From contig JAEYPO010000009.1 in the NCBI GenBank assembly GCA_023410595.1, positions 1-64,000 of the forward strand: a stretch of 64,000 bases of DNA, read 5' to 3'. This stretch comes from Bacillota bacterium. GTDB taxonomy: Bacteria; Bacillota; Clostridia; Christensenellales; SZUA-584. Shown here piece by piece: positions 26,357 to 34,468 of the stretch. The notes under the pieces were generated by a model. That model worked only from the letters and a program-made list of their open reading frames with translations. It was not told where the DNA came from and ran no database searches. Position 1 is the stretch's first letter, and each line of letters begins with the position of its first letter. The translations under genes and the position numbers were made by a program.

Positions 26357-28516
26357 ATGAGCGATTTACTTAATTCTCTCAACGAACAGCAGAAAGAGGC
26401 CGTGACGGCCACCGAAGGCTTTGTACGAGTGATAGCGGGCGCGGGCTCCGGCAAGACCCGGGCGCTCTCTTTTAGGTTCGCGTATCTTGTCAACGAGATA
26501 GGCATCATGCCGGGGAACATACTCTGTGTCACGTTCACCAACAAGTCCGCCGCCGAGATGCGCCGGCGCATACGCCGCCTCACAGGCGACAGCGACACGG
26601 GCTATATAAGCACGTTCCACAGCTTCTGCTTAACGGTGCTGCAGGAGGACAGCAACGCCGTACAGTACCCCAAAAGCTTTCTCGTGCTCGACAACGGCGA
26701 CATAGACGCCATGCTCAAGATAATCTACGAGGAGCGCGGACTCACTCTCAGGCACATGACGTTTTCCAAGGCGCGCGAGATGATAGAAATATACAAGCTC
26801 GATAAGCACCCTGACTACTACCAGCACATGATAGCGATGCCGCTCGATGAGCTGCGCCAAAAGTACATGGACGCAACGGAAGCGATGGATATCATATTCT
26901 GGGGATACCTGTATCAGGAGAAGAAGTGCTTCGGCCTCGATTATAACGACCTCATTAAGTACGTGCTTTACATATTCAGCACCGACGAGGAGATAAAGCT
27001 CAAGTGGCAGAAGCGCCTTGAGTACATAATGGTAGACGAGTACCAGGACATCGACGAGCTGCAGTACCAGCTTATGAGCGTGCTATGCGGTTATCACAAA
27101 AATCTTTTCATAGTGGGCGACCCCGACCAGACGATATATACGTGGCGCGGGGCGAGCGTGCGCTTTATACTCGACTTCGACAAGGACTTCCCCGATGTGC
27201 GCACTGTAATGATGACGAAGAATTACCGTTCTACGCCGCAAATAATAGCCGCCGCAAACTCGCTCATAGACAAGAACCGCCACCGCATAAGAAAAGAGCT
27301 TGAGCCCTCGCTGCCGGGCGGCGCTCCCGTACTATACCACCACGCCAAAACCGCCGAGGAAGAGGCAAAATGGATAGCGTCCAGTATAAGGGAGCTTGCG
27401 GACGGCGGCGCAGCTTTAAGCGACATAACGATACTCTACCGCTCGCACTTCGTGTCGCGCGTGCTGGAAGAGGTGTTTTTAAAGGAGGAACTGCCGTATA
27501 CCATATACAGCGGCGTGCAGTTCTTCGACCGCATGGAGGTAAAGGACGCATTAAGCTACCTCCGGCTGATAGTGTATAAGGACGACCTTTCGTTCCTGCG
27601 CGTGTCTAACGTCCCCCGGCGCAACATAGGCGAGAGGCGCATAAGGTTCCTTCAGGAATACGCTCAGCGCAGCGGTTGCTCGCTTTATACCGCGCTCGAA
27701 CGCACGATAGAAGACGAGATATTCAAAAACACGAAGGCTAAGCGGCTGCTCTCGCTAATAGGGCGCTTCTCGGCAGGTTATCAGGGCATGCCCATATCCG
27801 AGCTGTTATCGGCGGTGCTCGACGAGAGCGGCTACGAGGAGATGCTGCGCACTGAGGGCAGTCAGGAGCGGCTGGATAACCTCGCGGAGCTTAAGCAGTC
27901 CGTGCACGAATATGAGATATCGTGCGGCGAAGAGAGCACGATGGAGCATTATCTCTCCCACGTCGCACTGATGACCAATATGGACGCCGGCTCAGCCAGC
28001 AACGCCGTGAAGATGATGACGGTACACACAGCCAAAGGCCTTGAGTTTGATAATGTGTTCCTCTGCGGGCTCGAGGAGGGCGTGTTCCCGTCCAAAAAGA
28101 CCTCTACGCTGGAAGCTATGGAGGAAGAGCGCCGCCTCGCTTTCGTGGCGTTTACGCGCGCAAAGCAAAGGCTGTTTATCTCCGACTCGGAGGGACGCAA
28201 CCTTGACGGCTCATACAGGTACCCGTCGCGCTTTATATTCAACGTCGACAGACCGCTGCTTGACTACACGCACGAACTCAGCGATAGCCTTGTTGCGGAC
28301 ACAAACTGGAGCATAAGCTGCAGCGAGCGGACATTGGAGTCTGTTTCCGGGCTCACTTTCAAGACGGGCGACCGCGTCGTACACAACATAATGGGCGCGG
28401 GAGTAATAGTGGATATCGACCGCGACAAAGCCGCGTACGTCATAAAGTTCGACATACTCGACACGCTGCGCAATATTAACTTCAAAGTAAAGCTCGAACG
28501 CGAAACTTCAATATAG
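26357..28516 (+). CDS. UvrD/PcrA/Rep-like superfamily 1 DNA helicase
   Basis: A 719-residue 3'-5' helicase. It has the Q motif LNEQQKEAV, Walker A GAGSGKTRAL, motif Ia CVTFTNKSAAEM, Walker B VDEYQDID, motif III GDPDQTIYTWRGA, motif IV YRS, motif V VHTAKGLEFDNVFLCG and motif VI AFTRAKQRLF. The C-terminal GDRVVHNIMGAGVIVDID resembles the PcrA tail that contacts RNA polymerase. It is likely a repair or replication helicase. ATG 26357 is preferred over GTG 26351; neither has a strong ribosome site. It stands alone on the plus strand. Confidence 0.92.
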   Translation: MSDLLNSLNEQQKEAVTATEGFVRVIAGAGSGKTRALSFRFAYLVNEIGIMPGNILCVTFTNKSAAEMRRRIRRLTGDSDTGYISTFHSFCLTVLQEDSNAVQYPKSFLVLDNGDIDAMLKIIYEERGLTLRHMTFSKAREMIEIYKLDKHPDYYQHMIAMPLDELRQKYMDATEAMDIIFWGYLYQEKKCFGLDYNDLIKYVLYIFSTDEEIKLKWQKRLEYIMVDEYQDIDELQYQLMSVLCGYHKNLFIVGDPDQTIYTWRGASVRFILDFDKDFPDVRTVMMTKNYRSTPQIIAAANSLIDKNRHRIRKELEPSLPGGAPVLYHHAKTAEEEAKWIASSIRELADGGAALSDITILYRSHFVSRVLEEVFLKEELPYTIYSGVQFFDRMEVKDALSYLRLIVYKDDLSFLRVSNVPRRNIGERRIRFLQEYAQRSGCSLYTALERTIEDEIFKNTKAKRLLSLIGRFSAGYQGMPISELLSAVLDESGYEEMLRTEGSQERLDNLAELKQSVHEYEISCGEESTMEHYLSHVALMTNMDAGSASNAVKMMTVHTAKGLEFDNVFLCGLEEGVFPSKKTSTLEAMEEERRLAFVAFTRAKQRLFISDSEGRNLDGSYRYPSRFIFNVDRPLLDYTHELSDSLVADTNWSISCSERTLESVSGLTFKTGDRVVHNIMGAGVIVDIDRDKAAYVIKFDILDTLRNINFKVKLERETSI

Positions 28517-28670
28517 ACATCAAAACCGCATTTTTTGTCGTAAAAAAATATAATTGTGAATACCCCTTGAATAATTCCCTGCTTGGTGTAAAATGATTAA
28601 GTTTGTTAAACAATATATTGGTGGTCCCAAAAACGCGGTGAGTATTTTTGGGTGGTAAAGGGTGGCACAT

Positions 28671-29156
28671 ATGAATATAAACGTTATTAAGGCCGACGAC
28701 AGGTACCTTGCGGACTGTTCGGCAGCCGTATTGAATTCCGATCTCGGGAAGATATATTTCAAGGACAAAAAGCGGGCCGTGCAGGCTATCACTAATGGTA
28801 TACTAAGCGGCGAAATATTTGTCGCGGTAAATAACGACCTTGAGTGTTTGGGGTTTGTCTGGCTCGATTCGGCCGGCATGTTCTCAAGGTTCCCGTATCT
28901 GCACATGGTTGCCGTCAGGGAGGAGTTCCGCGGCATAGGCATAGGAAAGATACTTGTTAGGTTCTTTGAGGATACAGTGAGCGAGGAGAACACAAAAGCG
29001 TTCCTTGTCGTCGCGGATTTCAACCCAAGGGCAAAAGCTCTTTATAAAAGCCTCGGGTACAAAGAGGTGGGCAGCATACCCGGCCTTTACAAGGAAGGCG
29101 TTACTGAGACGCTGATGATGAAGGAGCTTAAGGCTTCTGCCGCGGGAAAAGCATAA
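28671..29156 (+). CDS. GNAT-family N-acetyltransferase
   Basis: A 161-residue GNAT protein with the acetyl-CoA motif VAVREEFRGIGIGKILVRFF (RGIGIG) and the C-terminal pattern NPRAKALYKSLGYKEVG. ATG 28671 has AAAGGGTGG at five bases; an in-frame GTG lies at 28662. The leader contains a CCCAAAAA/TTTTTGGG hairpin about 20 bases upstream of the ribosome site, possibly regulatory. Substrate unknown. Confidence 0.85.
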   Translation: MNINVIKADDRYLADCSAAVLNSDLGKIYFKDKKRAVQAITNGILSGEIFVAVNNDLECLGFVWLDSAGMFSRFPYLHMVAVREEFRGIGIGKILVRFFEDTVSEENTKAFLVVADFNPRAKALYKSLGYKEVGSIPGLYKEGVTETLMMKELKASAAGKA

Positions 29157-29359
29157 CGTTATGCCCATTATAAAAGCCCCCGCGCAGCGCCTTTACGGAG
29201 TAACGCTTTCAACAGCAGGTGCGTACTTTCTTCATTCTTGCAGCGTTGTTTCTTCACTTTCGGCATGTCTATGCACACACTGTCCGCGTTGTGCACCGCT
29301 TACATTATTATCTCGCTTACCGCATGGTGAGTATGTATAGTGTCCGTGATATCGTGTAT

Positions 29360-29560
29360 ATTTAATTTCCTTTCAGCTGAAAACCCACTTCGGCCGGGGT
29401 TGATCCCATATCCGCCGCAGTATTCCACAGCTTGCTGGTTATGAAAAGCCGCTTTTCATTACCGCCGTGCCCACGTACTGCTCGTTATATGTGGACGCGG
29501 TGTCTGTTTGCGCGTAGCTTTCTATCGTGAATTTAATAGAGTCGACGCATACTCTGCCGT
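29360..29560 (-). pseudogene. decayed aldo/keto reductase fragment
   Basis: On the minus strand one frame reads IESYAQTDTASTYNEQYVGT and soon stops. After a one-base shift the next frame reads FITSKLWNTAADMGSTPAEV. Together they match the N-terminal third of aldo/keto reductases (AIEAGYRHIDTAS...ELFITSKLWN). No start, catalytic Tyr/Lys continuity or C-terminal part is found. The wider stretch 29157-29622 holds no intact gene. Confidence 0.5.
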
Positions 29561-29622
29561 ATATACCACAAGCGCTGACGTGATATAATATAAGGCGTAT
29601 ATTGGTTGAATATTAACGATGG

Positions 29623-30105
29623 ATGGTCTGTGATATGGCTCAGAAGGATACATGGGCGCTTCCGCCTATAGAAAAGATATACGAGGCTTACAGTGCCTTA
29701 GCGGACGGCCGCGTAATAATGTCCGACGGCTGCGCCGCGGTCTCTTCGTCGGACTATAAAAAGACATATAACGTAGAGTGGAGCGAAGACACCTATTCCT
29801 CGAACGACAACGCGTCCTACTGGCAGGGATACATGGGCTACCCCCTCATAGCCGTGCTGATGCTCAAAGGCAGGCTTAATTATGATAAAACCGTGGCGGC
29901 GTGCTTTAAAGGCGTCAACTGGAAAGAGCTGAATGCGGCGTATAAAAATCAATACGGCAAAGCGGCGGACGCGGTTTTGGAAAGGCTTGCGTCCGAGGGC
30001 AGTGATATAGCTAAAATAAAAGAAGACGCGGCCAGCGTCTATGAGCAGATAAAACGTCTCAATATAAAGCGCAGACGCGGTAAAAGCGGCCCGCCCGCGA
30101 AATGA
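29623..30105 (+). CDS. small conserved-looking protein, unknown function
   Basis: A 160-residue soluble protein. It starts near MAQKDTWALPPIEKIYEAYS and contains SSNDNASYWQGYMGYPLIAV and FKGVNWKELNAAYKNQYG. The tail is very basic (RRRGKSGPPAK). The mixed alpha-helical pattern looks genuine, but I recognise no domain. ATG 29623 or 29635 could start it; neither has a clear ribosome site. It stands alone, between the decayed reductase and the microcompartment operon end. Confidence 0.65.
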   Translation: MVCDMAQKDTWALPPIEKIYEAYSALADGRVIMSDGCAAVSSSDYKKTYNVEWSEDTYSSNDNASYWQGYMGYPLIAVLMLKGRLNYDKTVAACFKGVNWKELNAAYKNQYGKAADAVLERLASEGSDIAKIKEDAASVYEQIKRLNIKRRRGKSGPPAK

Positions 30106-30603
30106 ATCACCCCATAAAGCTTCTGGCTTTTTAGCGGTATTTGCCCCCGGCGGCCGGCTCGCCAGGGGCATTATGAACAACAGCCTTTCAGTGTGCGGAT
30201 TTTACGCCGGCTTAGAGCATCATAAAGAAAGCCTGAGTTGGTCCGGTTTAATGCATTAAAGATAAGCGTACATAGGAGGTAAACAAAAGTTGCCGCAAAG
30301 ATTTTAAACAAATTGCTTTATAACATATTATATTATATATGGTAAACATGAAAAGCGGAATAGCGTAACTTGTTGAAGTATATAGCTCTGCTTTTTTAAG
30401 CAGGCAGAAAAACAAAGATCGCCCCGCGCATATGTCTTAACAGAATATGCAGCAGAAACGATCGCACGTGACCGGAAAGAACGCTATGTAAGCTTCAGCA
30501 GCCCTTTCCGCAACAAGGAGGAGTAAGAAAGTTTCCCCGCAGCCCGCGCTTTCGGGGCTGCTTAAAAAGGGTGAAATCAGTATTATTTATATATTATTCC
30601 GGT
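30106..30603. other. 498-bp intergenic region with hairpins, no gene
   Basis: No convincing ORF. A possible plus-strand promoter (TTGCTT, 17 bases, TATATG) lies near 30315-30343, followed by several stems: CTGCTTTTTTAAGCAG, GCATAT/ATATGC, GGAAAG/CTTTCC, and GCAGCCC/GGGCTGC at 30539-30561. The last could also slow transcription leaving the microcompartment operon on the minus strand, but it lacks a clear T run. A small RNA is possible, not shown. Confidence 0.3.
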
Positions 30604-31335
30604 TTATTGGCCCGTGACTATATTTACCGACGCGCTGCAGCCGAACCGCTGGGCGCCCGCCGCCATCAGCTCCCTTACTTTAGCCGCGTCCTTTATGCCT
30701 CCGTCTATCTTTATGCCTATGCTCCCGCCTATCTTCGAGCGCACGTACTTTACGTCTTCGGCGCACGCCTTTTTGCCTGTAAGAGCGTTCGATATCTTGA
30801 TGTAATCGACTCCGCATTCGGCGGATATGCTGAGCGCTCTTACCTTTTCGTCGTGGGTAAGCAGCCCCTGCTCGTATATCGCCTTTATCTTCGCCCTGCT
30901 GCCCGCGACGGATACCATCTCAAATATGTCTTTTTTCATGCCGTCAAAATCGCCCGACTTTATCGCCGTTATCATCATAGACACGTCGAGCTCAGTCGCG
31001 CCGCTCATTATCGCCTCGCGTATTTCGGCGCACTTTGCCTTCGTGGAGGCAGCGCCATGCGGAAACCCCACCGGCACGCACACCGCAACGCCGCTGCCGC
31101 GCAGTATATCAGCCGCCATTGCCGTATAATAAGGCGATACGCAGACGTTCGCGAACCCGTACTTCTTTGCCTCCTCGCAGCCTTTGCGTATCACCTCAGC
31201 CGAAGCGTCCGGGTTTAAGAGCGAATGCTCTATCGTACCCGCAAGCTCGATTGCGCTGCTGTGCGGCGCGGTCTGACTGCCGAGCTCAGCCATTACCGCG
31301 TCCGTTACGCGCGATATTATGCTCTCTATATCCAA
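30604..31335 (-). CDS. deoC: deoxyribose-phosphate aldolase DeoC, microcompartment paralogue 1
   Basis: A 243-residue class I aldolase, normally cleaving 2-deoxyribose 5-phosphate to acetaldehyde and glyceraldehyde 3-phosphate. Catalytic residues are present: Asp117 in ATELDVSMM, Schiff-base Lys180 in DYIKISNAL, and Lys209 in GIKIDGG. The usual VKTSTGF is altered to IKISNALTG, so specificity may differ from standard DeoC. Residues 1-19 (MDIESIISRVTDAVMAELG) form an amphipathic helix plus linker, like BMC encapsulation peptides. TTG 31335 is the start; the same N-terminal pattern occurs in the second DeoC. It is the last gene of the operon. Confidence 0.9.
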   Translation of the reverse strand: MDIESIISRVTDAVMAELGSQTAPHSSAIELAGTIEHSLLNPDASAEVIRKGCEEAKKYGFANVCVSPYYTAMAADILRGSGVAVCVPVGFPHGAASTKAKCAEIREAIMSGATELDVSMMITAIKSGDFDGMKKDIFEMVSVAGSRAKIKAIYEQGLLTHDEKVRALSISAECGVDYIKISNALTGKKACAEDVKYVRSKIGGSIGIKIDGGIKDAAKVRELMAAGAQRFGCSASVNIVTGQ

Positions 31336-31354
31336 ATCCTACACCTGCTCTCTT

Positions 31355-31648
31355 TCAGCTTCCTTTGAGCATTACCTCTCCATCCACGGCACAGTGGTCT
31401 ATTACGCCGCAGATAGTCCAGTCGGCAATGAGGTCGTTGTCGTCAAAAAACATCTTCGTGGCTCCGCCGTCCGTGTTTACGAGCACCATGTCTCCCGGCC
31501 CGGAATCTGCGCGGTCAAAAGCTATCTCGCGGGGGCCGAGCGGAGCGCCGTCAAAGCCCACAAACTCTATTATCATAAGCTTGTGCCCCGAAAACTTATG
31601 GTCTTTTACCGTGGAGACTACGTTGCCCACGACCCTTGCTAACTTCAT
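31355..31648 (-). CDS. EutN/CcmL-family pentameric shell protein
   Basis: A 97-residue BMC vertex protein that forms pentamers capping the polyhedral shell. It opens MKLARVVGNVVSTVKDHKFSG and has the conserved LVNTDGGATKMF and CGVIDHCAVDG near the end. Its ATG overlaps the stop of the upstream hexamer gene (ATGA), implying coupled translation. One of three EutN-type genes here; each differs enough to suggest distinct vertices or electron/cofactor roles. Confidence 0.93.
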   Translation of the reverse strand: MKLARVVGNVVSTVKDHKFSGHKLMIIEFVGFDGAPLGPREIAFDRADSGPGDMVLVNTDGGATKMFFDDNDLIADWTICGVIDHCAVDGEVMLKGS

Positions 31649-31926
31649 ATCTGCTGCCCTGGCAATATGCCTTCCACGTCGTCGTGCGGGCGCGGTATCA
31701 CGTGTACGCTGTAAAGCTCGCCTACCCTCTTAGCTGCCGCGGCTCCCGCGTCCACAGACGCCTTTACCGCTCCTACGTCGCCCCTTACCATCACGGTAAC
31801 GAGCCCCGAGCCTATCTTCTCCTTGCCAATGAGCGTAACGTTTGCAGCCTTCACCATCGCGTCTGCGGCCTCAATAGCGCCCACGAGCCCCTTTGTCTCG
31901 ACCATTCCGAGTGCCTGCTTTTCCAT
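31645..31926 (-). CDS. BMC hexameric shell protein (PduA/EutM type), copy B
   Basis: A 93-residue single-domain BMC-H protein that tiles the shell facets as hexamers. It has MVETKGLVGAIEAADAMVKA, the pore loop KIGSGL and the conserved RGDVGAVKASVDAGA. ATG 31926 follows AAGGGGAA; a longer start at 31947 would overlap the upstream EutN stop. It differs from the other two copies (32213 and 40223) at only a handful of positions and in the C-terminal tail (ILPGQQI). Confidence 0.95.
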   Translation of the reverse strand: MEKQALGMVETKGLVGAIEAADAMVKAANVTLIGKEKIGSGLVTVMVRGDVGAVKASVDAGAAAAKRVGELYSVHVIPRPHDDVEGILPGQQI

Positions 31927-31943
31927 TTGAAATTCCCCTTTCA

Positions 31944-32210
31944 TCACATGTTCTCGTTGTATTCGTCAATAAACCCGACTATAGCCGCGTCTGCGGGCAC
32001 AAGCCCCTTGCGGAATATTAGGCTTGCTTCCTTAGAGCCTATGAGGTACACAAAGTCCCCATTGCCGGCTTGCCTCGTCTGGTCGGCGGCTACTATAGTC
32101 TTGCCCGGCTTGCCGTTCTCTGTCGTCTGCACGAGCAGCAGCTTTATGCCCAAAAGCCCCTCGTCCTTTACAGTCGATACTACCGACCCTACGATCCTGC
32201 CCGTATACAT
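31944..32210 (-). CDS. EutN/CcmL-family pentameric shell protein
   Basis: An 88-residue vertex protein: MYTGRIVGSVVSTVKDEGLL at the start, KLLLVQ in the core, GNGDFVYLIGSKEASLIF, and the C-terminal AAIVGFIDEYNENM. It follows the stop of BMC-H copy A within a few bases and precedes copy B, so hexamer and pentamer genes alternate, which helps set their ratio. Confidence 0.93.
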   Translation of the reverse strand: MYTGRIVGSVVSTVKDEGLLGIKLLLVQTTENGKPGKTIVAADQTRQAGNGDFVYLIGSKEASLIFRKGLVPADAAIVGFIDEYNENM

Positions 32211-32212
32211 GC

Positions 32213-32515
32213 TTACTTCGCGGCCTTGGCCGGCTTCCCGTCGCCTCCGGGCAGTATGCCTTCCACATCGTCATGCGGGTGCGGTATTACGTGTACGCTG
32301 TAAAGCTCGCCCACCCTCTTTGCTGCCGCGGCGCCCGCATCCACTGCGGCTTTTACCGCGCCGACGTCGCCCCTTACCATCACGGTAACGAGCCCCGAGC
32401 CTATCTTCTCCTTGCCCATGAGCATAACATTAGCCGCCTTCACCATCGCGTCCGCGGCTTCTATAGCGCCTACGAGCCCTTTCGTCTCGACCATTCCGAG
32501 TGCTTCCTTAGCCAT
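32213..32515 (-). CDS. BMC hexameric shell protein (PduA/EutM type), copy A
   Basis: A 100-residue BMC-H protein with the same core as copies B and C and a longer Lys/Ala tail (GGDGKPAKAAK). Tails of this kind vary between hexamers and can mediate facet or cargo contacts. AAAAAGGAG precedes the ATG. A type-B dispersed repeat lies between it and the upstream PduT-like gene. Confidence 0.95.
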   Translation of the reverse strand: MAKEALGMVETKGLVGAIEAADAMVKAANVMLMGKEKIGSGLVTVMVRGDVGAVKAAVDAGAAAAKRVGELYSVHVIPHPHDDVEGILPGGDGKPAKAAK

Positions 32516-32551
32516 TGTTTTTTCTCCTTTTTATCGATTCTATTTACACCG

Positions 32552-32601
32552 GCAAGCCTCACGGCTTGTGCCGTCGCTAAAGCGACGAGGATATCCCGAT
32601 T
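32552..32601. repeat. dispersed repeat type B, third copy, inside the BMC operon
   Basis: Contains AAGCCTCACGGCTT, then CGTCGCTAAAGCGACG and ATATCCCGATT. It matches the two copies at 21241-21344 and ends at the stop codon of the PduT-like gene. Confidence 0.65.
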
Positions 32602-33145
32602 AAAATACAGACTGTAATATATCCGGATGCGGCGACGGTATCACGGCCGTCCCCGCCGCCATCCCTTGCGTTTCCTCAAGTCCCTTTGCCGCCTCTATGG
32701 CGGCTTTTACCGCCGCTACCTCGCCCGTCAGCACGACGAAGCTTTTGCCCCCGAGGCCTCTGCCGAGCCTTATCTCAATAAGCTCAACGTCCGCCGCCTT
32801 TACCGCAGCGTCCGCGCACAGTATCGCCGACGCGAGGGAAAACGTCTCCATTATACCCAGCGCGCCTGGATTGCGTACCTCAGAAGCCGCGCTCATTGCC
32901 TCTATCACCTGCTCGTGGACATTGGGTATCACCATGCTGTCCACCAGCACGTATCCCGCGCTTTTTCTTCCCGCTTCGACTGAGGATCTTACAGCCGCCA
33001 CGTCACCCGCCACTATCACTATGTATTTGCCCGCGCATACCGACTGAGCCGATACAAGCCTAACGCTTGCGGCCTTCATCATATCGTCGCCCGCTTCTAT
33101 CCCCGCCGGTATCGAATTCGTCTCTATCATCCCAAGCGCGTTCAT
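32600..33145 (-). CDS. pduT: PduT-like tandem-domain BMC trimer with Fe-S pore cysteine
   Basis: A 181-residue protein with two BMC domains, starting MNALGMIETNSIPAGIEAGD and then NPGALGIMETFSLASAILCA at about residue 93. In PduT a conserved Cys in the first domain (TICPGK) holds a 4Fe-4S cluster at the trimer pore; here Cys37 in SVCAGK matches. The start at 33145 overlaps the PduS stop (ATGA). An open frame running further upstream lies wholly inside pduS and is not the gene. PduT carries electrons across the shell with PduS. Confidence 0.92.
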   Translation of the reverse strand: MNALGMIETNSIPAGIEAGDDMMKAASVRLVSAQSVCAGKYIVIVAGDVAAVRSSVEAGRKSAGYVLVDSMVIPNVHEQVIEAMSAASEVRNPGALGIMETFSLASAILCADAAVKAADVELIEIRLGRGLGGKSFVVLTGEVAAVKAAIEAAKGLEETQGMAAGTAVIPSPHPDILQSVF

Positions 33146-34458
33146 GCCTTCTCCGCCTTTATCTCTATAAACTTGTCCGTAATCGCGGTTACTATGCCCG
33201 ATATGCTCGCGTGCACCCTTGCCCCCAGCTTGCCTTCGGGTATGTCGGCAACGAGCTGTCCTTTTACCACGCTGTCCCCCTGCTTTACCGCAGGCAGCGA
33301 CGGTGCTCCTATATGGCCTTTCAGCGGCAGCCGCACAAACCTTACATCCGGTTCCTCCAGCGGCGTGTCGGTATCGTACTGCGATATCCCCATCCTCGCC
33401 ATCAGCCGGTATGTGGGCACCTTGACGAACTCGGGCGATACGCTTCCCTTTACTTTCTTCTCCGGCTTCATGCCTCCGGCTGAAAGCCCTTGCTTCATAC
33501 GCATCATCATGCGGCTCGGCGATAGGCCGAAGTTGCAAGCATAATAGCTGCACAGCCCGCAGTCGCAGCACGAGAACACACCGTTAGCGTCTCCCAGCAG
33601 ATTGCCCTTGCCCATGAACGCCGCCCTCATGGCCTTATGCGGCTCTACGCCCAGCCCAAGAGCGTTCCTCGGGCACATCTCCGTACACATGTTGCACTGG
33701 CTGCAAGCCGCCTTTGCGAGCTTTAAGTCCAATACTCCGTCATCCGCCTTTTTCCTTATCAGAGGATGGTCAGTTTTCAGCACTATCAGTCCGCCCGTCG
33801 TTTTCGCGACAGGCTCGCTTATGTCCCGACTGAGCCTGCCTGTAGCAGGGCCGCCGATTATCAGCGTGTATCCGTCCATGCTGTCCGGGCCGCCCGCCGC
33901 CTTTAGCGCCGTTTCTATAGGCGTCCCGACAGGTACCTTAAGCGTCACCGGATGGGACACCTCTCCCGCCACCGTTACGAACCTCTCCGTAACCGGCCCG
34001 CCGGAAAGCGCGTCGGATATGTTCGCGAGCGTCGTTACGTTGCTTACTACCGCCCCTACGTCGAGAGGTATGCCCCCTGTAGGCACTACCTTCCCTATCA
34101 CCTCGTATACTATCTGCTGCTCGTCGCCTGCCGGATAATAGTTATCAAGCAAGTGCAGCCGCACGTTGTCTTCGTTTTCAATGACGCTTTGCAGCGCCTC
34201 TATAGCGTCTTTGTTCTTGCCCTTTACGCACAGCACTCCCTCGCGCGCACCCACCGATTCCATCATCGCTTTGAGCCCACGCACTATCTTTTCCGGGTAA
34301 TGCTTCATCATCAGCTTATCGGCTTTGAGCAGCGGCTCGCATTCCGCGCCGTTGCCTATCACTATGTCCGCTTTGCCCTGCGCTTTTATATGCACCGGAA
34401 AACCCGCTCCACCCGCGCCCACCACGCCCGCTTCGCGGATAGCTTCTGCTGCGTTCAT
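33142..34458 (-). CDS. pduS: PduS-like RnfC-family flavo-iron-sulfur protein
   Basis: A 438-residue RnfC/Nqo1-like electron carrier. It has the Gly-rich GVVGAGGAGFPVHIK at the N-terminus (flavin/nucleotide region), GNGAECEPLLKAD, and two 4Fe-4S motifs: Cys252, 255, 258 and 262 (CSQCNMCTEMCP) and a second set around Cys297-308 (CCDCGLCSYYAC). A biotinyl/lipoyl-like C-terminal domain ends it. PduS oxidises NADH or reduces cobalamin in the propanediol system. With no B12 enzymes here, it more likely passes electrons to PduT. Confidence 0.92.
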   Translation of the reverse strand: MNAAEAIREAGVVGAGGAGFPVHIKAQGKADIVIGNGAECEPLLKADKLMMKHYPEKIVRGLKAMMESVGAREGVLCVKGKNKDAIEALQSVIENEDNVRLHLLDNYYPAGDEQQIVYEVIGKVVPTGGIPLDVGAVVSNVTTLANISDALSGGPVTERFVTVAGEVSHPVTLKVPVGTPIETALKAAGGPDSMDGYTLIIGGPATGRLSRDISEPVAKTTGGLIVLKTDHPLIRKKADDGVLDLKLAKAACSQCNMCTEMCPRNALGLGVEPHKAMRAAFMGKGNLLGDANGVFSCCDCGLCSYYACNFGLSPSRMMMRMKQGLSAGGMKPEKKVKGSVSPEFVKVPTYRLMARMGISQYDTDTPLEEPDVRFVRLPLKGHIGAPSLPAVKQGDSVVKGQLVADIPEGKLGARVHASISGIVTAITDKFIEIKAEKA

Positions 34459-34468
34459 GCTTCTCCCC

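Noticed and set aside
28517..28670. A T-box leader suggested by GGGTGGTA before the GNAT gene
   Set aside because: The leader is too short, lacks specifier and stem I features, and an acetyltransferase is not a T-box target; only a simple hairpin is supported.
33146..33571. An N-terminal extension of the PduT-like protein
   Set aside because: The extra frame lies wholly inside pduS in another phase, is Arg/His-rich and unlike any BMC protein; the real ATG overlaps the pduS stop.
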